64,000 bases of DNA from Neorhizobium lilium (lineage in GTDB: Bacteria; Pseudomonadota; Alphaproteobacteria; Rhizobiales; Rhizobiaceae): NCBI RefSeq assembly GCF_004053875.1, contig NZ_SBIP01000004.1, forward strand, positions 1 to 64,000. Direction: 5' to 3'. Under the pieces are notes generated by a model. The model was not told the DNA's origin and ran no database searches. It was given only the letters and a program-made list of their open reading frames with translations. The stretch's first letter is position 1; each line of letters begins with the position of its first letter. This document shows positions 1 through 9,938 of this stretch, in pieces. A program made the position numbers and the translations under genes.

Positions 1-1072
1 CGCTGTCGATGGAGGCGCCGCTTTCGGCAACCGTGTTCAGCGTGCCGCGCAGCTGCTCGATCGCCAGGTTGAAGTCTTCCCGAAGGCTTTCGAAGTCCGG
101 CGCGAAGGGCTGTGCGAGCTGGAAGGTGAGATCGCCGGCGGCGAGGTGCTTGAGCCCGTCGGCTAAGCCGGATGTGGCCTGCGCCATCGCTTCCGCTTGT
201 ACCCGGTCCCGTTCTGCAGCTACACGACGCTGCTCCTCCGACTGGTTGCGCTGCGCATCCGCTTCCTGTTCCATATTGCGCACACGAAGGCCATTGTCCT
301 TGAACACCTGAACAGCGCGGGCCATTCCGCCCACTTCATCCTTGCGCTCAACGCCGGACACGTCTGCGGCAAGATCGCCGTCCGACAGCCGCTTCATCAC
401 ATCGCTCAGTGCCTGCACGGGCTTCACCAGCCAGATCTTGATCATCAGGAAGCTGAAAATGGTAATGACAACAAGACCCGCAATCACGCCGCCGATCGTG
501 GTCCAGTAGATGGAGGCCGACGTGGAAGACAGGTCCGCCTTGCGCACAGTCGATGCCTTGGCGAGATCCTCCACTTTGGCCGCAAAAGATTGCGTCATCG
601 TGCGGAAAAACGGCTGGCATTCGGTGAAGAATACCTCCGTCGCGTTTTTGATATCGATATAGGTCAGCGCCTTCGAGCCGAGTGTGATGGTCTTTGAGCA
701 GGACTGGTCCAGAATGGTGATCGCCTGGGCCTTCAGATCCTTGATGCTGTTATCCTGCGGCATATCGACGGCGGCGCGATCGGCAAGGGCGTTGAACTCC
801 TCGCGGGCTGCTGCGATTTCGTCGAAGGCTTTCTTTTCCTGCTCCTTGTTGGAAGTCAGCAGGATGTCACTGATCGCGGCACGCATGGTCTGAAAAGTTC
901 GGCTGGCGCGGGCAAGTGAAACAGCGGCGTCCTCTTCTGCGGTCAATAGGCTGGAATATCCACTATCTACCTTTGTGATCTGGTCGCCGGCATAAAGAGC
1001 CAGGCCTAAAGCAAAAAGCCCGAAGGCGGCCAGCAGGACCAGGAATTTGCCCGTGATTGAAACGTTCTTCAT
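1..1072 (-). CDS. Methyl-accepting chemotaxis protein, 3' end cut by window edge
   Basis: Chemoreceptor that would sense a ligand in the periplasm and control CheA. The start codon at 1072 opens MKNVSITGKF; a first membrane helix lies at about residues 8-28, a helical periplasmic domain at 30-185, a second helix at 188-213, a HAMP domain at about 214-266 and what looks like a second HAMP-like/coiled segment after residue 290. The frame stays open to base 1, so the conserved signalling hairpin and any methylation sites lie outside the window. The ligand domain resembles four-helix-bundle receptors; the ligand cannot be told. No chemotaxis partner gene is adjacent. Family call is secure from architecture; the exact class is not. 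Confidence 0.88.
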   Translation of the reverse strand, partial: MKNVSITGKFLVLLAAFGLFALGLALYAGDQITKVDSGYSSLLTAEEDAAVSLARASRTFQTMRAAISDILLTSNKEQEKKAFDEIAAAREEFNALADRAAVDMPQDNSIKDLKAQAITILDQSCSKTITLGSKALTYIDIKNATEVFFTECQPFFRTMTQSFAAKVEDLAKASTVRKADLSSTSASIYWTTIGGVIAGLVVITIFSFLMIKIWLVKPVQALSDVMKRLSDGDLAADVSGVERKDEVGGMARAVQVFKDNGLRVRNMEQEADAQRNQSEEQRRVAAERDRVQAEAMAQATSGLADGLKHLAAGDLTFQLAQPFAPDFESLREDFNLAIEQLRGTLNTVAESGASIDS

Positions 1073-1289
1073 CTGAGACCCATTTTCGTAAACGTTACGG
1101 ATAGGCAGATGCGCGAGGCTGATATCGAGATGGCGCGCAAGCGTTTCCGAATATGACTTTATCCCCCTCCGAGGGTTGGAAGGACTATAGAGGCGGAAGC
1201 TTTTATCCTTTGTTAAAAACGGGCCGTGTCAAAGGCTGCTTTTAGATGACGGCGCGGCTTTACGGGGATGCCTTGGAGATGCCGGCTGG

Positions 1290-1317
1290 TTGACGCGGAG
1301 GATAGTCCGGTTATAAA
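1290..1317 (+). promoter_or_regulatory. Sigma-70 type promoter for tRNA-Ser
   Basis: TTGACG at 1290-1295 and TATAAA at 1312-1317 are separated by 16 bases. The predicted transcript start, near 1324, is about 60 bases before the mature tRNA, as expected for a processed leader. The rest of the 313-base interval between the chemoreceptor start and the tRNA shows no coding frame that I can support. Confidence 0.6.
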
Positions 1318-1385
1318 GCCAAAACTTGCTGTGGCATGGTCCGCCGTTACCTCGAATCGAGAAGCTGCGCACCTGCATCGAGCTT

Positions 1386-1475
1386 GGAAGAGTGTCCGAG
1401 TGGTTTAAGGAACCGGTCTTGAAAACCGGCGTGCGGGAAACCGTACCGTGGGTTCGAATCCCACCTCTTCCGCCA
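1386..1475 (+). tRNA. tRNA-Ser (anticodon UGA)
   Basis: A 90-base cloverleaf with acceptor arms GGAAGAG and CTCTTCC, discriminator G and encoded CCA. The anticodon stem CCGGT/ACCGG encloses the loop with TGA, so it reads UCA and other UCN codons. There is a long variable arm, as in all class II serine tRNAs, and a standard T arm with GGTTCGAATCC. No integrase or repeat of the tRNA end is seen nearby. Confidence 0.97.
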
Positions 1476-1633
1476 CAACCCTATGATTGCGGGCTGCAAG
1501 TCATTGCGGATCTCGTCACGTCTCCTCTATGCATCACGATCCTCCGCCCGATTGCCATTTGGTCCAGTTCGGCGCAAGGAATTGTCGCTAGCGTTCCTTT
1601 GCCGGGATGAGCCCGGCCAGAGGGGAACCATGT

Positions 1634-1795
1634 ATGTCCAACACCAATGATCAGGTCACCGAGCCTTCCGAACAGGCCATCGCGCTGTTTCTCCAGGACA
1701 ATGATATGGACAAGCTGACGGATGCGCTGGTCGATGCGCTTTATCAGGCCTTCCGGATCATGGACGACAACACCGGATCCGAGCGCCTTCACTGA
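1634..1795 (+). CDS. Small acidic hypothetical protein (53 aa)
   Basis: Not recognised. The start at 1634 is chosen because GAGGGG lies about nine bases upstream; an overlapping ATG at 1630 is in another frame and stops after six codons. The protein begins MSNTNDQVTEP and is acidic, with a predicted helical middle (DKLTDALVDALYQAF) and no membrane segment or cysteine. It stands alone between tRNA-Ser and a DUF72 gene. Its size and good ribosome site suggest a real gene, but a function cannot be given. Confidence 0.55.
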   Translation: MSNTNDQVTEPSEQAIALFLQDNDMDKLTDALVDALYQAFRIMDDNTGSERLH

Positions 1796-1972
1796 AGAGT
1801 AAAAGCTGCCCACTGGCTTCGTGATCGTCTCTGTCGTCTATCTTGGCAAAGCCATCCATTGAAAGCAGATCATCGTCTTTATCGGCGCCTTCTTCATCTT
1901 CACCAAATAGCAGGAACCCGCCGTTCCCCCTGGCGTTCGTGCCTTGGAATAGCCAAGGTGCGAGTTGATGAA

Positions 1973-2872
1973 ATGGGCAAGACCGGCGATCTCCGGATTG
2001 GAATTTCGGGCTGGACCTACAAGCCGTGGAGAGGCGTGTTCTATCCGCAGGGTCTGCCCCAAAAGCGGGAGCTCGCCTATGCTGCGGCGCACTTCCGATC
2101 CGTCGAGATCAACGGAACCTTCTATGGCCTCCAGCGACCGCAGAGCTTTCAGTTCTGGCATGATGCGACGCCTGAGGATTTCGTCTTCGCGGTCAAGGCG
2201 CCTCGCTACATTACCCATATGCTGCGCCTGACGCAGCTGGAGATACCGATCGCCAATTTTCTGGCGTCCGGGGTTCTCGCCCTGAAGCACAAGCTCGGAC
2301 CCATCCTCTGGCAGTTCCCGCCGCAGATGAAGTTCGATCCGGATCGATTCGAACGTTTCTTTGCAGCACTCCCTGTGGACACGGTTGCGGCCTCTGTGCT
2401 GGCACAGCGTCACGATGCACGGCTTGACGATCGGTCTTATCTGGAGCCTGGGGATTGTCGTCCGATGCGCCATGCGGTCGAAATCCGCCACGACAGCTTT
2501 CGCAGTGACGCCTTCATCGCCCTGCTGCGCCGCTATGGAATAGGGCTGGTCGTTGCGGATACGGTGGACTGGCCGCTCCTGATGGATCTCACTTCAGACT
2601 TCGTCTATTGCCGGCTTCACGGCTCCGAACAGCTTTATGTGAGCGGCTATGATGACGATGCGCTCGACCATTGGGCTCATCTCATTTGCCATTGGGTGCA
2701 AGGCGAAGATCCGGAAGATGCTCTGCGGGTGGATGTCCCCTCGCCTTCCCTGGCGTCCGGCCGCGATGTCTTCGTCTATTTCGACAATGACGTGAAGGTA
2801 AGAGCGCCCCGCGATGCTGCAGCGCTTGCTGCGCGACTTGGAGGCGTAAGCGCGAAACCGGTAGCGGAATGA
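1973..2872 (+). CDS. DUF72 (YecE-like) family protein
   Basis: A 299-residue soluble protein. It starts with the family signature IGISGWTYKPWRGVFYP and continues with SVEINGTFYGLQ and a central FVFAVKAPRYITH, all typical of the DUF72 TIM-barrel family. The biochemical role of this family is not established. I place the start at ATG 1973, preceded by AAGG; the frame is open further upstream but the added residues do not look like protein. It is probably transcribed alone; the next gene begins 119 bases downstream. Confidence 0.85.
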   Translation: MGKTGDLRIGISGWTYKPWRGVFYPQGLPQKRELAYAAAHFRSVEINGTFYGLQRPQSFQFWHDATPEDFVFAVKAPRYITHMLRLTQLEIPIANFLASGVLALKHKLGPILWQFPPQMKFDPDRFERFFAALPVDTVAASVLAQRHDARLDDRSYLEPGDCRPMRHAVEIRHDSFRSDAFIALLRRYGIGLVVADTVDWPLLMDLTSDFVYCRLHGSEQLYVSGYDDDALDHWAHLICHWVQGEDPEDALRVDVPSPSLASGRDVFVYFDNDVKVRAPRDAAALAARLGGVSAKPVAE

Positions 2873-2991
2873 GCCTTCCAGATCATGCTCAAGCTTTTCC
2901 TGAGCTATCGCTTCATTTCCTCGGCAGATTGATTTAGAGACAGTCGCACAGCCCGCCCTTTCGGCGGAAGATTGCTCGCTAGGTTGTTTCG

Positions 2992-4875
2992 ATGCTTGAT
3001 TCCCTCAGAAATGCCGCCCGCTCCTGGGTGGCGAAAGCCCTTCTTCTTCTTCTTGTCGCATCGTTCGCGATCTGGGGCGTGTCTCGATCGCTTGTGACCG
3101 GCACGTCAAGTACCGTCATGACGGTTGGCGACCAGGAAATCTCTTCGGAAGAGTTCCGGCTCGCCTATCAGCGCCAGCTTGCCAATCTTGCACGACAATT
3201 CGGCACGCGGTTGACACCTGACCAGGCGAAGGCATTCGGCGTCGAAAACGAGGTTTTTCAGCAGCTTGCCGCCGGTGCCGCACTCGATCAGCTGTCGGAC
3301 GACATGAACCTGGGGCTTTCGCAGGACAAGCTCGCCGCCCTGATCGCCGACGATCCTGCCTTCAAGAGCGTCAATGGCCAGTTCGACCGCACCCTGTTCA
3401 CCTCGCGGCTGCGCAATGCCGGCCTGCGCGAGAACGACTACATTACCGAACGCAGCAAGGTCGCGGTACGCAGCCAGGTGGTTGAAGCAGTGTCGGATGG
3501 CTTCAAGCCACCGCAGGTTCTGGTCGACGCGCTGAAGCAGTATCGCGACGAAAGCCGCACGATCGAATACCTGCTGTTGTCGAATGCCAATATCGATCCG
3601 GTCAAGGCGCCGGCGGAAGACGTTCTCGCAAAGTGGTTCGACGGTGTGAAAAGTCGCTACCGCGCGCCGGAATACCGCACATTTACCTATGTGAAGCTGC
3701 AGCCTGCCGACATCGCCGATGCGTCATCCATCACCGACGAACAGGTTCGGGCGGAGTACGAAAAGCGCAAGGACAGCTACAAGACGCACGAGACGCGGAC
3801 GGTGGATCAGCTGACATTTCCAAACAAGGAAATGGCCGATGCCGCCTTGGCACAGCTGAAGGCCGGCACCACCACCTTCGATCAAGTCATCGCCGACCAA
3901 GGCAAGACGCTTGCCGACGTTCGTCTGGGCGATTTCTCCAAGGAGACCATGCCGGACCAGAACCTTGCCGAGGCTGCCTTCAAGATCGGCACCAATGGCG
4001 GCACGACACCCGTTGTGGAGGGCACGTTTGGCCCGGTGATTCTGCGTGTCAGCAATGTTCGCCCTGAAACCACGCGCTCCTTTGACGACGTGAAGGAAGA
4101 ATTGCGCCAGCAGATGGCCGTCACTTCAGCCGCACAGGAAGTCACCAGCGTCCACGACCGGTTTGAGGATCTGAAAAGCGGCGGCGCTTCCCTGGAAGAC
4201 GCGGCTAACCAGCTTCACCTCAAGGCTGTTACCGTCACCACCGATTCGTCAGGGCAGAACGAACAGGGCCAGCGAATTACGGATCTGCCGGCATCGACTG
4301 CGCTGCTTGCCGAAGTCTTCCGCATTGAGGCGGGCGCGGACACCTTGCCGGTCAATCTCGGCAATGACGGCTATGTCTGGTTCGACCTGCGCAACGTGAC
4401 GCCCGAACGTGAGCGGGCACTTCAGGATGTGCATGACAAGGCGGTTGTCGATTGGACGGCGGACCAGCAGCGTCAGGCTCTAGCGGCGAAGGCGACCGAG
4501 CTCAAGGCGCGTCTGGACAAGGGCGAGAGCCTTGCAACGATTGCCGGAGAGCTTGGGATCGCAGTGGAGACCAAGCAGGGTCTGCGCCGCAATGCCGAGG
4601 ATCCGATTTTTGGGAGCGAGGCAACCTCCGCCACTTTTGCCGGACCTGTGGACATCACCGGCACCGCCCTTGCTGCAGATGGCGAAAGCCGTCTTCTCTT
4701 CAAGGTCACCAGCGTCGATCAGGCATCGCCGGATGCTTTGGCGGGCGACGAGCAGTTGCAGCGCATGGCGCAATCGGCAGGCGACGATATGCTTGACCAG
4801 ATGGTGAACAGCTTGAAGACCACCTATGGTGTCACCATCAATCAGTCGGTCGTAAACCAGGCTACGCTCCAGTAA
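2992..4875 (+). CDS. PpiD/SurA-type periplasmic peptidyl-prolyl isomerase
   Basis: A membrane-anchored chaperone and proline isomerase expected to fold exported proteins in the periplasm. A short cytoplasmic start ([12 protein letters not shown]) is followed by one membrane helix at about residues 13-33, a long SurA-N-like helical region (about 35-240) and a parvulin-like domain at about 255-360, with the expected [11 protein letters not shown] and [11 protein letters not shown] segments. Length (627 aa) is normal for PpiD. It is the first gene of the block running into trpD, whose start lies only 20 bases after its stop, so the foldase and tryptophan genes are probably co-transcribed. Confidence 0.88.
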   Translation: MLDSLRNAARSWVAKALLLLLVASFAIWGVSRSLVTGTSSTVMTVGDQEISSEEFRLAYQRQLANLARQFGTRLTPDQAKAFGVENEVFQQLAAGAALDQLSDDMNLGLSQDKLAALIADDPAFKSVNGQFDRTLFTSRLRNAGLRENDYITERSKVAVRSQVVEAVSDGFKPPQVLVDALKQYRDESRTIEYLLLSNANIDPVKAPAEDVLAKWFDGVKSRYRAPEYRTFTYVKLQPADIADASSITDEQVRAEYEKRKDSYKTHETRTVDQLTFPNKEMADAALAQLKAGTTTFDQVIADQGKTLADVRLGDFSKETMPDQNLAEAAFKIGTNGGTTPVVEGTFGPVILRVSNVRPETTRSFDDVKEELRQQMAVTSAAQEVTSVHDRFEDLKSGGASLEDAANQLHLKAVTVTTDSSGQNEQGQRITDLPASTALLAEVFRIEAGADTLPVNLGNDGYVWFDLRNVTPERERALQDVHDKAVVDWTADQQRQALAAKATELKARLDKGESLATIAGELGIAVETKQGLRRNAEDPIFGSEATSATFAGPVDITGTALAADGESRLLFKVTSVDQASPDALAGDEQLQRMAQSAGDDMLDQMVNSLKTTYGVTINQSVVNQATLQ

Positions 4876-4895
4876 AGCCAACAGACGAGGCGCGC

Positions 4896-5912
4896 ATGCC
4901 TGAGTTGAAACCGCTCATCGCGAAAGTGGCCAACGGCGAAAGCCTTGATGTGGACGAGGCCCGCCAGGCCTTCGAGATCCTGATGTCGGGGGAAGCCACG
5001 CCGTCACAGATCGGCGGCTTCCTCATGGCCCTGAGGGTGCGTGGGGAGACGGTTGCGGAAATTACTGGCGCCGTCGCCACGATGCGCTCCAAGATGCTGC
5101 CGGTTACCGCGCCTGCCGATGCCATAGACATTGTCGGCACTGGTGGTGACGGTGCAGGCACCTTTAACATCTCGACGCTCGCCTCCATCATCGTGGCAGG
5201 TGCCGGCGTGCCCGTCGCCAAACATGGCAATCGCGCACTGAGCTCCAAATCGGGAACAGCGGATGCTTTGTCTGCTCTGGGCGTCAATCTGGACATCGGG
5301 CCGGACATGATCGCCCGTTGCATCCGCGAGGCGAAGATCGGCTTCATGTTCGCGTCCATGCACCACGCTGCCATGCGCCATGTCGGCCCGAGCCGGGTGG
5401 AGCTCGGAACCCGGACAATATTCAATCTGCTCGGTCCGCTTTCCAATCCGGCTGGTGCCAAACGTCAGCTTCTCGGGGTCTTCGCGCCGAGATGGCTGCA
5501 GCCGATTGCCGAGGTGTTGCGCGATCTTGGATCCGAAAGCGTATGGGTCGTCCATGGCGACGGCCTGGACGAAATCACCACCACAGGCATGACTCAAGTG
5601 ACGGCGCTGGAAAATGGCCAGATCCGCTCCTTCGAACTGACACCTATGGATTTCGGCGTCCAGCCGGCAACGCTCACGGAACTGAAGGGTGGAGATGGCG
5701 TAGCGAACGCGGCTGCCCTTCGGGGTGTGCTAGGCGGTGCGAAGAACGCCTACCGGGACATTTCGCTTTGCAATGCAGCCGCCTCCCTTGTCATTGCGGG
5801 CAAGGCGGAGACCATTGCCGACGGCATGCGGCTTGCCACGCAGTCCCTGGAGAGCGGACAAGCCGCGGCAGCGCTGGATCGGCTCGTCGCCATATCGAAC
5901 GACAAGGAATGA
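4896..5912 (+). CDS. trpD: Anthranilate phosphoribosyltransferase
   Basis: Transfers phosphoribose from PRPP to anthranilate, the second step after chorismate in tryptophan synthesis. The 338-residue protein has the PRPP loop [17 protein letters not shown], the [15 protein letters not shown] segment that binds pyrophosphate and anthranilate, and the C-terminal [17 protein letters not shown] helix, all diagnostic. Its TGA overlaps a possible upstream start for trpC, indicating translational coupling. As in other rhizobia trpE and trpG are not adjacent. Length and motifs are complete; nothing is unusual. Confidence 0.97.
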   Translation: MPELKPLIAKVANGESLDVDEARQAFEILMSGEATPSQIGGFLMALRVRGETVAEITGAVATMRSKMLPVTAPADAIDIVGTGGDGAGTFNISTLASIIVAGAGVPVAKHGNRALSSKSGTADALSALGVNLDIGPDMIARCIREAKIGFMFASMHHAAMRHVGPSRVELGTRTIFNLLGPLSNPAGAKRQLLGVFAPRWLQPIAEVLRDLGSESVWVVHGDGLDEITTTGMTQVTALENGQIRSFELTPMDFGVQPATLTELKGGDGVANAAALRGVLGGAKNAYRDISLCNAAASLVIAGKAETIADGMRLATQSLESGQAAAALDRLVAISNDKE

Positions 5913-5914
5913 CC

Positions 5915-6730
5915 ATGACGGACATCCTCAGGAAGATCGAAGCCTACAAGCGTGAAGAGATCGCGGCGGCAAAGACCAGCCTTCCACTCGTTGAATTGAA
6001 GGCGCGGCTGGCGGACCAGCCCCCGCCACGTGGCTTCCTCAATGCTTTGAGGGCGAAGCGCAAATCCGGTGCCCTCGGGCTGATCGCCGAGATCAAGAAG
6101 GCCAGCCCGTCGAAAGGCCTCATCCGCGCCGATTTCGATCCGCCGGCCTTGGCTGCGGCCTATGAAGCGGGCGGCGCCACTTGCCTTTCCGTCCTGACCG
6201 ATGGGCCGAGTTTCCAGGGTGCGCCCGAATTCCTGACGGCGGCTCGCGCGGCCTGTTTCCTTCCCGCCCTGCGCAAGGATTTCATGTTCGAGCCCTATCA
6301 GGTCTTCGAGGCACGCGCCTGGGGCGCCGACTGCATCCTGCTGATTATGGCCTCGCTTACCGACGACAAGGCGCTTGAGCTCTATGACGTCGCCACCGAG
6401 CTGGGCATGGATGCGCTTGTCGAAGTTCACGACGCAGCGGAAATGGAGCGGGCGTTGAAACTCCCCTCGCCGCTCATCGGCATCAACAACCGCAACCTCA
6501 GAACCTTCGAGCTGAACCTTGCAACCAGTGAGGAACTAGCCCCCATGGTGACCGGTGACCGCCTGCTTGTCGGCGAAAGCGGAATCTTCACCCATGCTGA
6601 TTGCGAGCGGCTGAAGAAGGTTGGGATCGACACTTTCCTCGTCGGCGAGAGCCTGATGCGCAAGGACGATGTTGCGGCGGCGACGCGTCTTCTATTGACG
6701 GGCGATGGCGCGGCCATAGCTGCCGAATGA
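5915..6730 (+). CDS. trpC: Indole-3-glycerol phosphate synthase
   Basis: Closes the indole ring in tryptophan synthesis (CdRP to indole-3-glycerol phosphate). Motifs of the TIM barrel are all present: [36 protein letters not shown] and LLVGESGIF near the C terminus. Two in-frame ATGs exist, at 5909 and 5915. I choose 5915 (271 aa) because AAGGA at 5904-5908 then has proper spacing; with 5909 the ribosome site would touch the start. It is not fused to trpF. The stop overlaps the beginning of moaC. Confidence 0.96.
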   Translation: MTDILRKIEAYKREEIAAAKTSLPLVELKARLADQPPPRGFLNALRAKRKSGALGLIAEIKKASPSKGLIRADFDPPALAAAYEAGGATCLSVLTDGPSFQGAPEFLTAARAACFLPALRKDFMFEPYQVFEARAWGADCILLIMASLTDDKALELYDVATELGMDALVEVHDAAEMERALKLPSPLIGINNRNLRTFELNLATSEELAPMVTGDRLLVGESGIFTHADCERLKKVGIDTFLVGESLMRKDDVAAATRLLLTGDGAAIAAE

Positions 6731-7209
6731 TGAGCGACCTCACGCATATCGGCCAAACTGGCGAAGCCAATATGGTTGATGTCGCCGACAAGGCTGAAAC
6801 AAGCCGCTCCGCCACGGCGGAAGGCTATGTACGCATGCTTCCGGAGACCTTGGCATTGATCCGCAAGGGCGATGCCAAGAAAGGCGACGTGATCGGCACC
6901 GCCCGGCTTGCCGGTATCATGGCGGCCAAAAAGACCTCCGACCTGATCCCGCTATGCCACCCCCTGATGCTCGGCAAGGTCGCCGTCGAGATCACCGAGG
7001 ACGAAGCACTTCCCGGCCTCCGCATTACCGCGACCGCCAAGGTCACCGGCAAGACCGGCGTTGAGATGGAGGCACTGACAGCCGCATCCGTCGCCTGCCT
7101 CACTATCTACGACATGGCGAAGGCGGTCGATCGGGGCATGGAGATCGGCGGCATCAGGCTGCTGGAAAAGATCGGCGGCAAGTCCGGTCATTACCGGGCG
7201 GAGACGTGA
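6730..7209 (+). CDS. moaC: Cyclic pyranopterin monophosphate synthase
   Basis: Acts after MoaA to make cyclic pyranopterin monophosphate, the first isolable intermediate of molybdenum cofactor. The family signatures [13 protein letters not shown] and [19 protein letters not shown] are intact, with the C-terminal [14 protein letters not shown]. The 159-residue length is normal. ATG codons at 6727 and 6730 are in frame; either start overlaps the trpC stop, so translation is coupled. A link of trpDC with moaC and moeA is common in rhizobia. Confidence 0.96.
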   Translation: MSDLTHIGQTGEANMVDVADKAETSRSATAEGYVRMLPETLALIRKGDAKKGDVIGTARLAGIMAAKKTSDLIPLCHPLMLGKVAVEITEDEALPGLRITATAKVTGKTGVEMEALTAASVACLTIYDMAKAVDRGMEIGGIRLLEKIGGKSGHYRAET

Positions 7210-8426
7210 TGATGGCGCTCCTGCCGGTTGCAGATGCCAGGAGCCGTCTTCTGGATCGTGCAAATCCGATCAGAGCCACGGAAACGGTTGTTCTCGGACA
7301 AGCAGACGGCCGCGTTCTGGCGGTCGATGTCGTGGCGCGCCTCACCCAACCGCCTTTTAACGCTTCCGCCATGGACGGCTATGCCCTGAAGGCAGCCGAC
7401 GCTTCCCATCTCGGCTCGGAACTTCGTGTCGTCGGCAGCTCCGCTGCCGGGCATGCCTTCCATGGTGTTGTCGGAGACGGCGAAACCGTGCGCATCTTCA
7501 CCGGCGCTCCTCTTCCGGACGGTGCCGATTCGGTGCTGATCCAGGAAGATGCGGAGGTGCTGGATGGTGATCGGATTCGCACGAAATTCGAAGTGGTGAA
7601 GGGGCGGCATGTTCGCCCGAAAGGTCAGGACTTTCTGGAAGGCGAAACCGTCCTGACGGCAGGCACTCTGCTGGATTTCTCCCATCTCACCGTGGCCGCC
7701 GCCATGAACCACCCGGAACTGACGGTCTATCGCCGCCCGCTTGTTGCGGTTCTGGCAACTGGGGATGAACTGGTGCAGCCCGGCGTGACACCCGGACCGG
7801 CACAGATCATTGCGTCGAACACATTCGGTGTTGCTGCGCTGGTCCGCCAGAATGGCGCCGAAGTTCTCGATCTCGGGATTGTCGGCGACCGGACGGAAGA
7901 TATCGCCTCCGCCCTTGAAAAGGCGCAGGTGGCCAGGGCCGATGTTCTGGTGACGCTGGGTGGCGCCTCTGTCGGCGATCATGACCTGGTGCAGGCGACG
8001 CTGAAGGCGGTCGGCATGGAGCTGGATTTCTGGCGCATCGCCATGCGACCCGGCAAACCCCTGATGGTCGGTCGGCTTGGAGACATGCAGGTCCTCGGCT
8101 TGCCCGGCAATCCGGTGGCGAGCCTGGTGACCAGCATGCTTTTTCTGGAGCCCCTTCTGCGCCTTCTCGCACGACTGCCGGAAAAGCACCGGGAAGCAGA
8201 AGCAGTGGTCGCGAAACCGCTGCCTGCCAACGATCAGCGCCAGGATTATCTGCGCGCCAGGATATGGCGGAGCGAGGACGGCCGCCTGATGGCCGAGCCT
8301 TTCGAAAAACAGGACTCGTCGATGATGAAGGTCTTTGCGCATTCGGACGGCCTGATCATCCGCCCGCCCCATGCGCCGGCCCTGGTCGCAGGATCGCCCT
8401 GCCCTGTACTCCTCATCCGTCTGTAA
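7209..8426 (+). CDS. moeA: Molybdopterin molybdenumtransferase
   Basis: Inserts molybdate into adenylylated molybdopterin. The 405-residue protein contains the linker RLTQPPFNASAMDGYAL, the barrel motif IFTGAPLPDGADSVLIQED, the MogA-like domain with VAVLATGDELV and VTLGGASVGDHDLV, and GLPGNPVASLVTS, ending in a MoeA C-terminal beta domain. Start options are GTG 7206, ATG 7209 and ATG 7212; 7209 overlaps the moaC TGA by one base. It is the last gene of the block. In rhizobia as I remember them lexA follows moeA; here a photolyase gene does. Confidence 0.95.
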   Translation: MMALLPVADARSRLLDRANPIRATETVVLGQADGRVLAVDVVARLTQPPFNASAMDGYALKAADASHLGSELRVVGSSAAGHAFHGVVGDGETVRIFTGAPLPDGADSVLIQEDAEVLDGDRIRTKFEVVKGRHVRPKGQDFLEGETVLTAGTLLDFSHLTVAAAMNHPELTVYRRPLVAVLATGDELVQPGVTPGPAQIIASNTFGVAALVRQNGAEVLDLGIVGDRTEDIASALEKAQVARADVLVTLGGASVGDHDLVQATLKAVGMELDFWRIAMRPGKPLMVGRLGDMQVLGLPGNPVASLVTSMLFLEPLLRLLARLPEKHREAEAVVAKPLPANDQRQDYLRARIWRSEDGRLMAEPFEKQDSSMMKVFAHSDGLIIRPPHAPALVAGSPCPVLLIRL

Positions 8427-8486
8427 CCTGATCCAGATCTGCCGGCCGAACGTACTGCTCTAGCGGAACGTTACCCGGAGAACAGT

Positions 8487-9938
8487 GTGCCCTTAGAGAA
8501 GCCGCCGACAGTAATTCTCTGGTTCCGCAAGGATTTGCGGCTCGATGACAATCAGGCGCTCCACGCTGCAATCGGTTCGGGCGGAGACATCGTGCCCGTC
8601 TATATCCGGGAGCCGCAAGCGCTCAATGTCGGCCCGCTTGGCGGGGCGCAGGATTGGTGGCTGCACCATTCGCTAAGCGCGCTCAAAACCTCACTTCGTT
8701 CCGTGAGCAGCGACCTTGTCCTTCTCTCGGGTCAGGCAGTGGACGTGCTTGCCCGCCTTGCCAAAGAGACTGGCGCTGACACCGTCTTCATCAACCGCGC
8801 TTATGAGCGCGATGTGGTGGACCGCGAAATCGTGGCGCAGCTAAAGGCGCAGGGGATCCGGCTGATCGCCTTTCACGGAAAATTGCTGCATGAGCCCGGC
8901 AGGATTCGAACCGGCTCAGGCGGGTCGTTCAAGGTGTTTACGCCGTTCTGGAACGCCATCCAGAAGCTGGGCGAACCGCATGAGCCAGTCGATGCGCCAG
9001 CAAATGTCCCGGCGCCCGAACACCTACCCCGATCGGAGGACCTGGAGAGCTGGGCACTCCTGCCAAGCAAGCCTGATTGGGCTTCCGATTTCTCAAAGCT
9101 CTGGACGCCGGGAGAACAAGGCGCAAAGGACAAGCTGGAAGCCTTCATCGGGCGCGACCTGCAGGACTACAAGCGGGGCCGCGACCTGCCAGCCGTTGAC
9201 GCAACCTCTACCTTGTCCGCACATCTCGCCCATGGCGAAATCAGCCCCGCAAGGGTCTGGCATGCGACGCGCAACCTTCCCCGCTCGTCAGCGGAAGAGG
9301 TCTCGCATTTTCGACGCGAACTCGCCTGGCGCGATTTCTGCTACAGCCTGCTGGAGGAACTGCCGCGACTCGATGAGGTGAATTGGGATCGCAAATTCGA
9401 TGCCATGCAATGGCACTACGATCCGGCTGAGTTTAACGCCTGGACGAGAGGCCAGACAGGCTATCCCATTGTTGACGCAGGCATGCGCCAGCTCTGGCGA
9501 TACGGCTTCATGCACAATCGGGTGCGGATGATCACGGCCTCGTTCCTGATCAAGGATCTTATGATCGACTGGCGCAAGGGCGAAAAATGGTTTCGCGACA
9601 CGCTGGTCGATGCCGACCCCGCCAACAATGCCGGCAACTGGCAGTGGGTAGCAGGCTCCGGGGCCGATGCGTCACCCTTCTTCCGCGTTTTCAACCCGGT
9701 TCTACAGGGCGAGAAGTTCGACGCCGAGGGCGATTATGTCCGGGAGCATGTGCCGGAGCTTGCAAGGCTGGACAGCAAATACATTCACCGGCCGTTCGAC
9801 GCCCCGCCTCAGGTTCTGGCGAAAGCCGGCATTGAATTGGGAAAGACCTATCCCAAGCCGATCATCGACCACGGCTTTGCCCGAGACCGGGCCCTTGCGG
9901 CCTATCGCGCCCTGCGCGGCGGTGGAGAGGACGCATGA
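8487..9938 (+). CDS. phr: Deoxyribodipyrimidine photolyase, class I
   Basis: Light-driven repair of cyclobutane pyrimidine dimers in DNA. The N-terminal Rossmann-like domain opens VILWFRKDLRLDDNQAL; the FAD-binding helical domain shows RRELAWRDFCYSLL, TGYPIVDAGMRQLW, GFMHNRVRMITASFL and NNAGNWQWVAGSGAD, the set typical of CPD photolyases rather than cryptochromes. The start is GTG 8487 with GGAG about seven bases upstream. Length (483 aa) is normal. The last 37 bases overlap the 3' end of the convergent HTH-citrate synthase gene. Confidence 0.94.
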   Translation: MPLEKPPTVILWFRKDLRLDDNQALHAAIGSGGDIVPVYIREPQALNVGPLGGAQDWWLHHSLSALKTSLRSVSSDLVLLSGQAVDVLARLAKETGADTVFINRAYERDVVDREIVAQLKAQGIRLIAFHGKLLHEPGRIRTGSGGSFKVFTPFWNAIQKLGEPHEPVDAPANVPAPEHLPRSEDLESWALLPSKPDWASDFSKLWTPGEQGAKDKLEAFIGRDLQDYKRGRDLPAVDATSTLSAHLAHGEISPARVWHATRNLPRSSAEEVSHFRRELAWRDFCYSLLEELPRLDEVNWDRKFDAMQWHYDPAEFNAWTRGQTGYPIVDAGMRQLWRYGFMHNRVRMITASFLIKDLMIDWRKGEKWFRDTLVDADPANNAGNWQWVAGSGADASPFFRVFNPVLQGEKFDAEGDYVREHVPELARLDSKYIHRPFDAPPQVLAKAGIELGKTYPKPIIDHGFARDRALAAYRALRGGGEDA

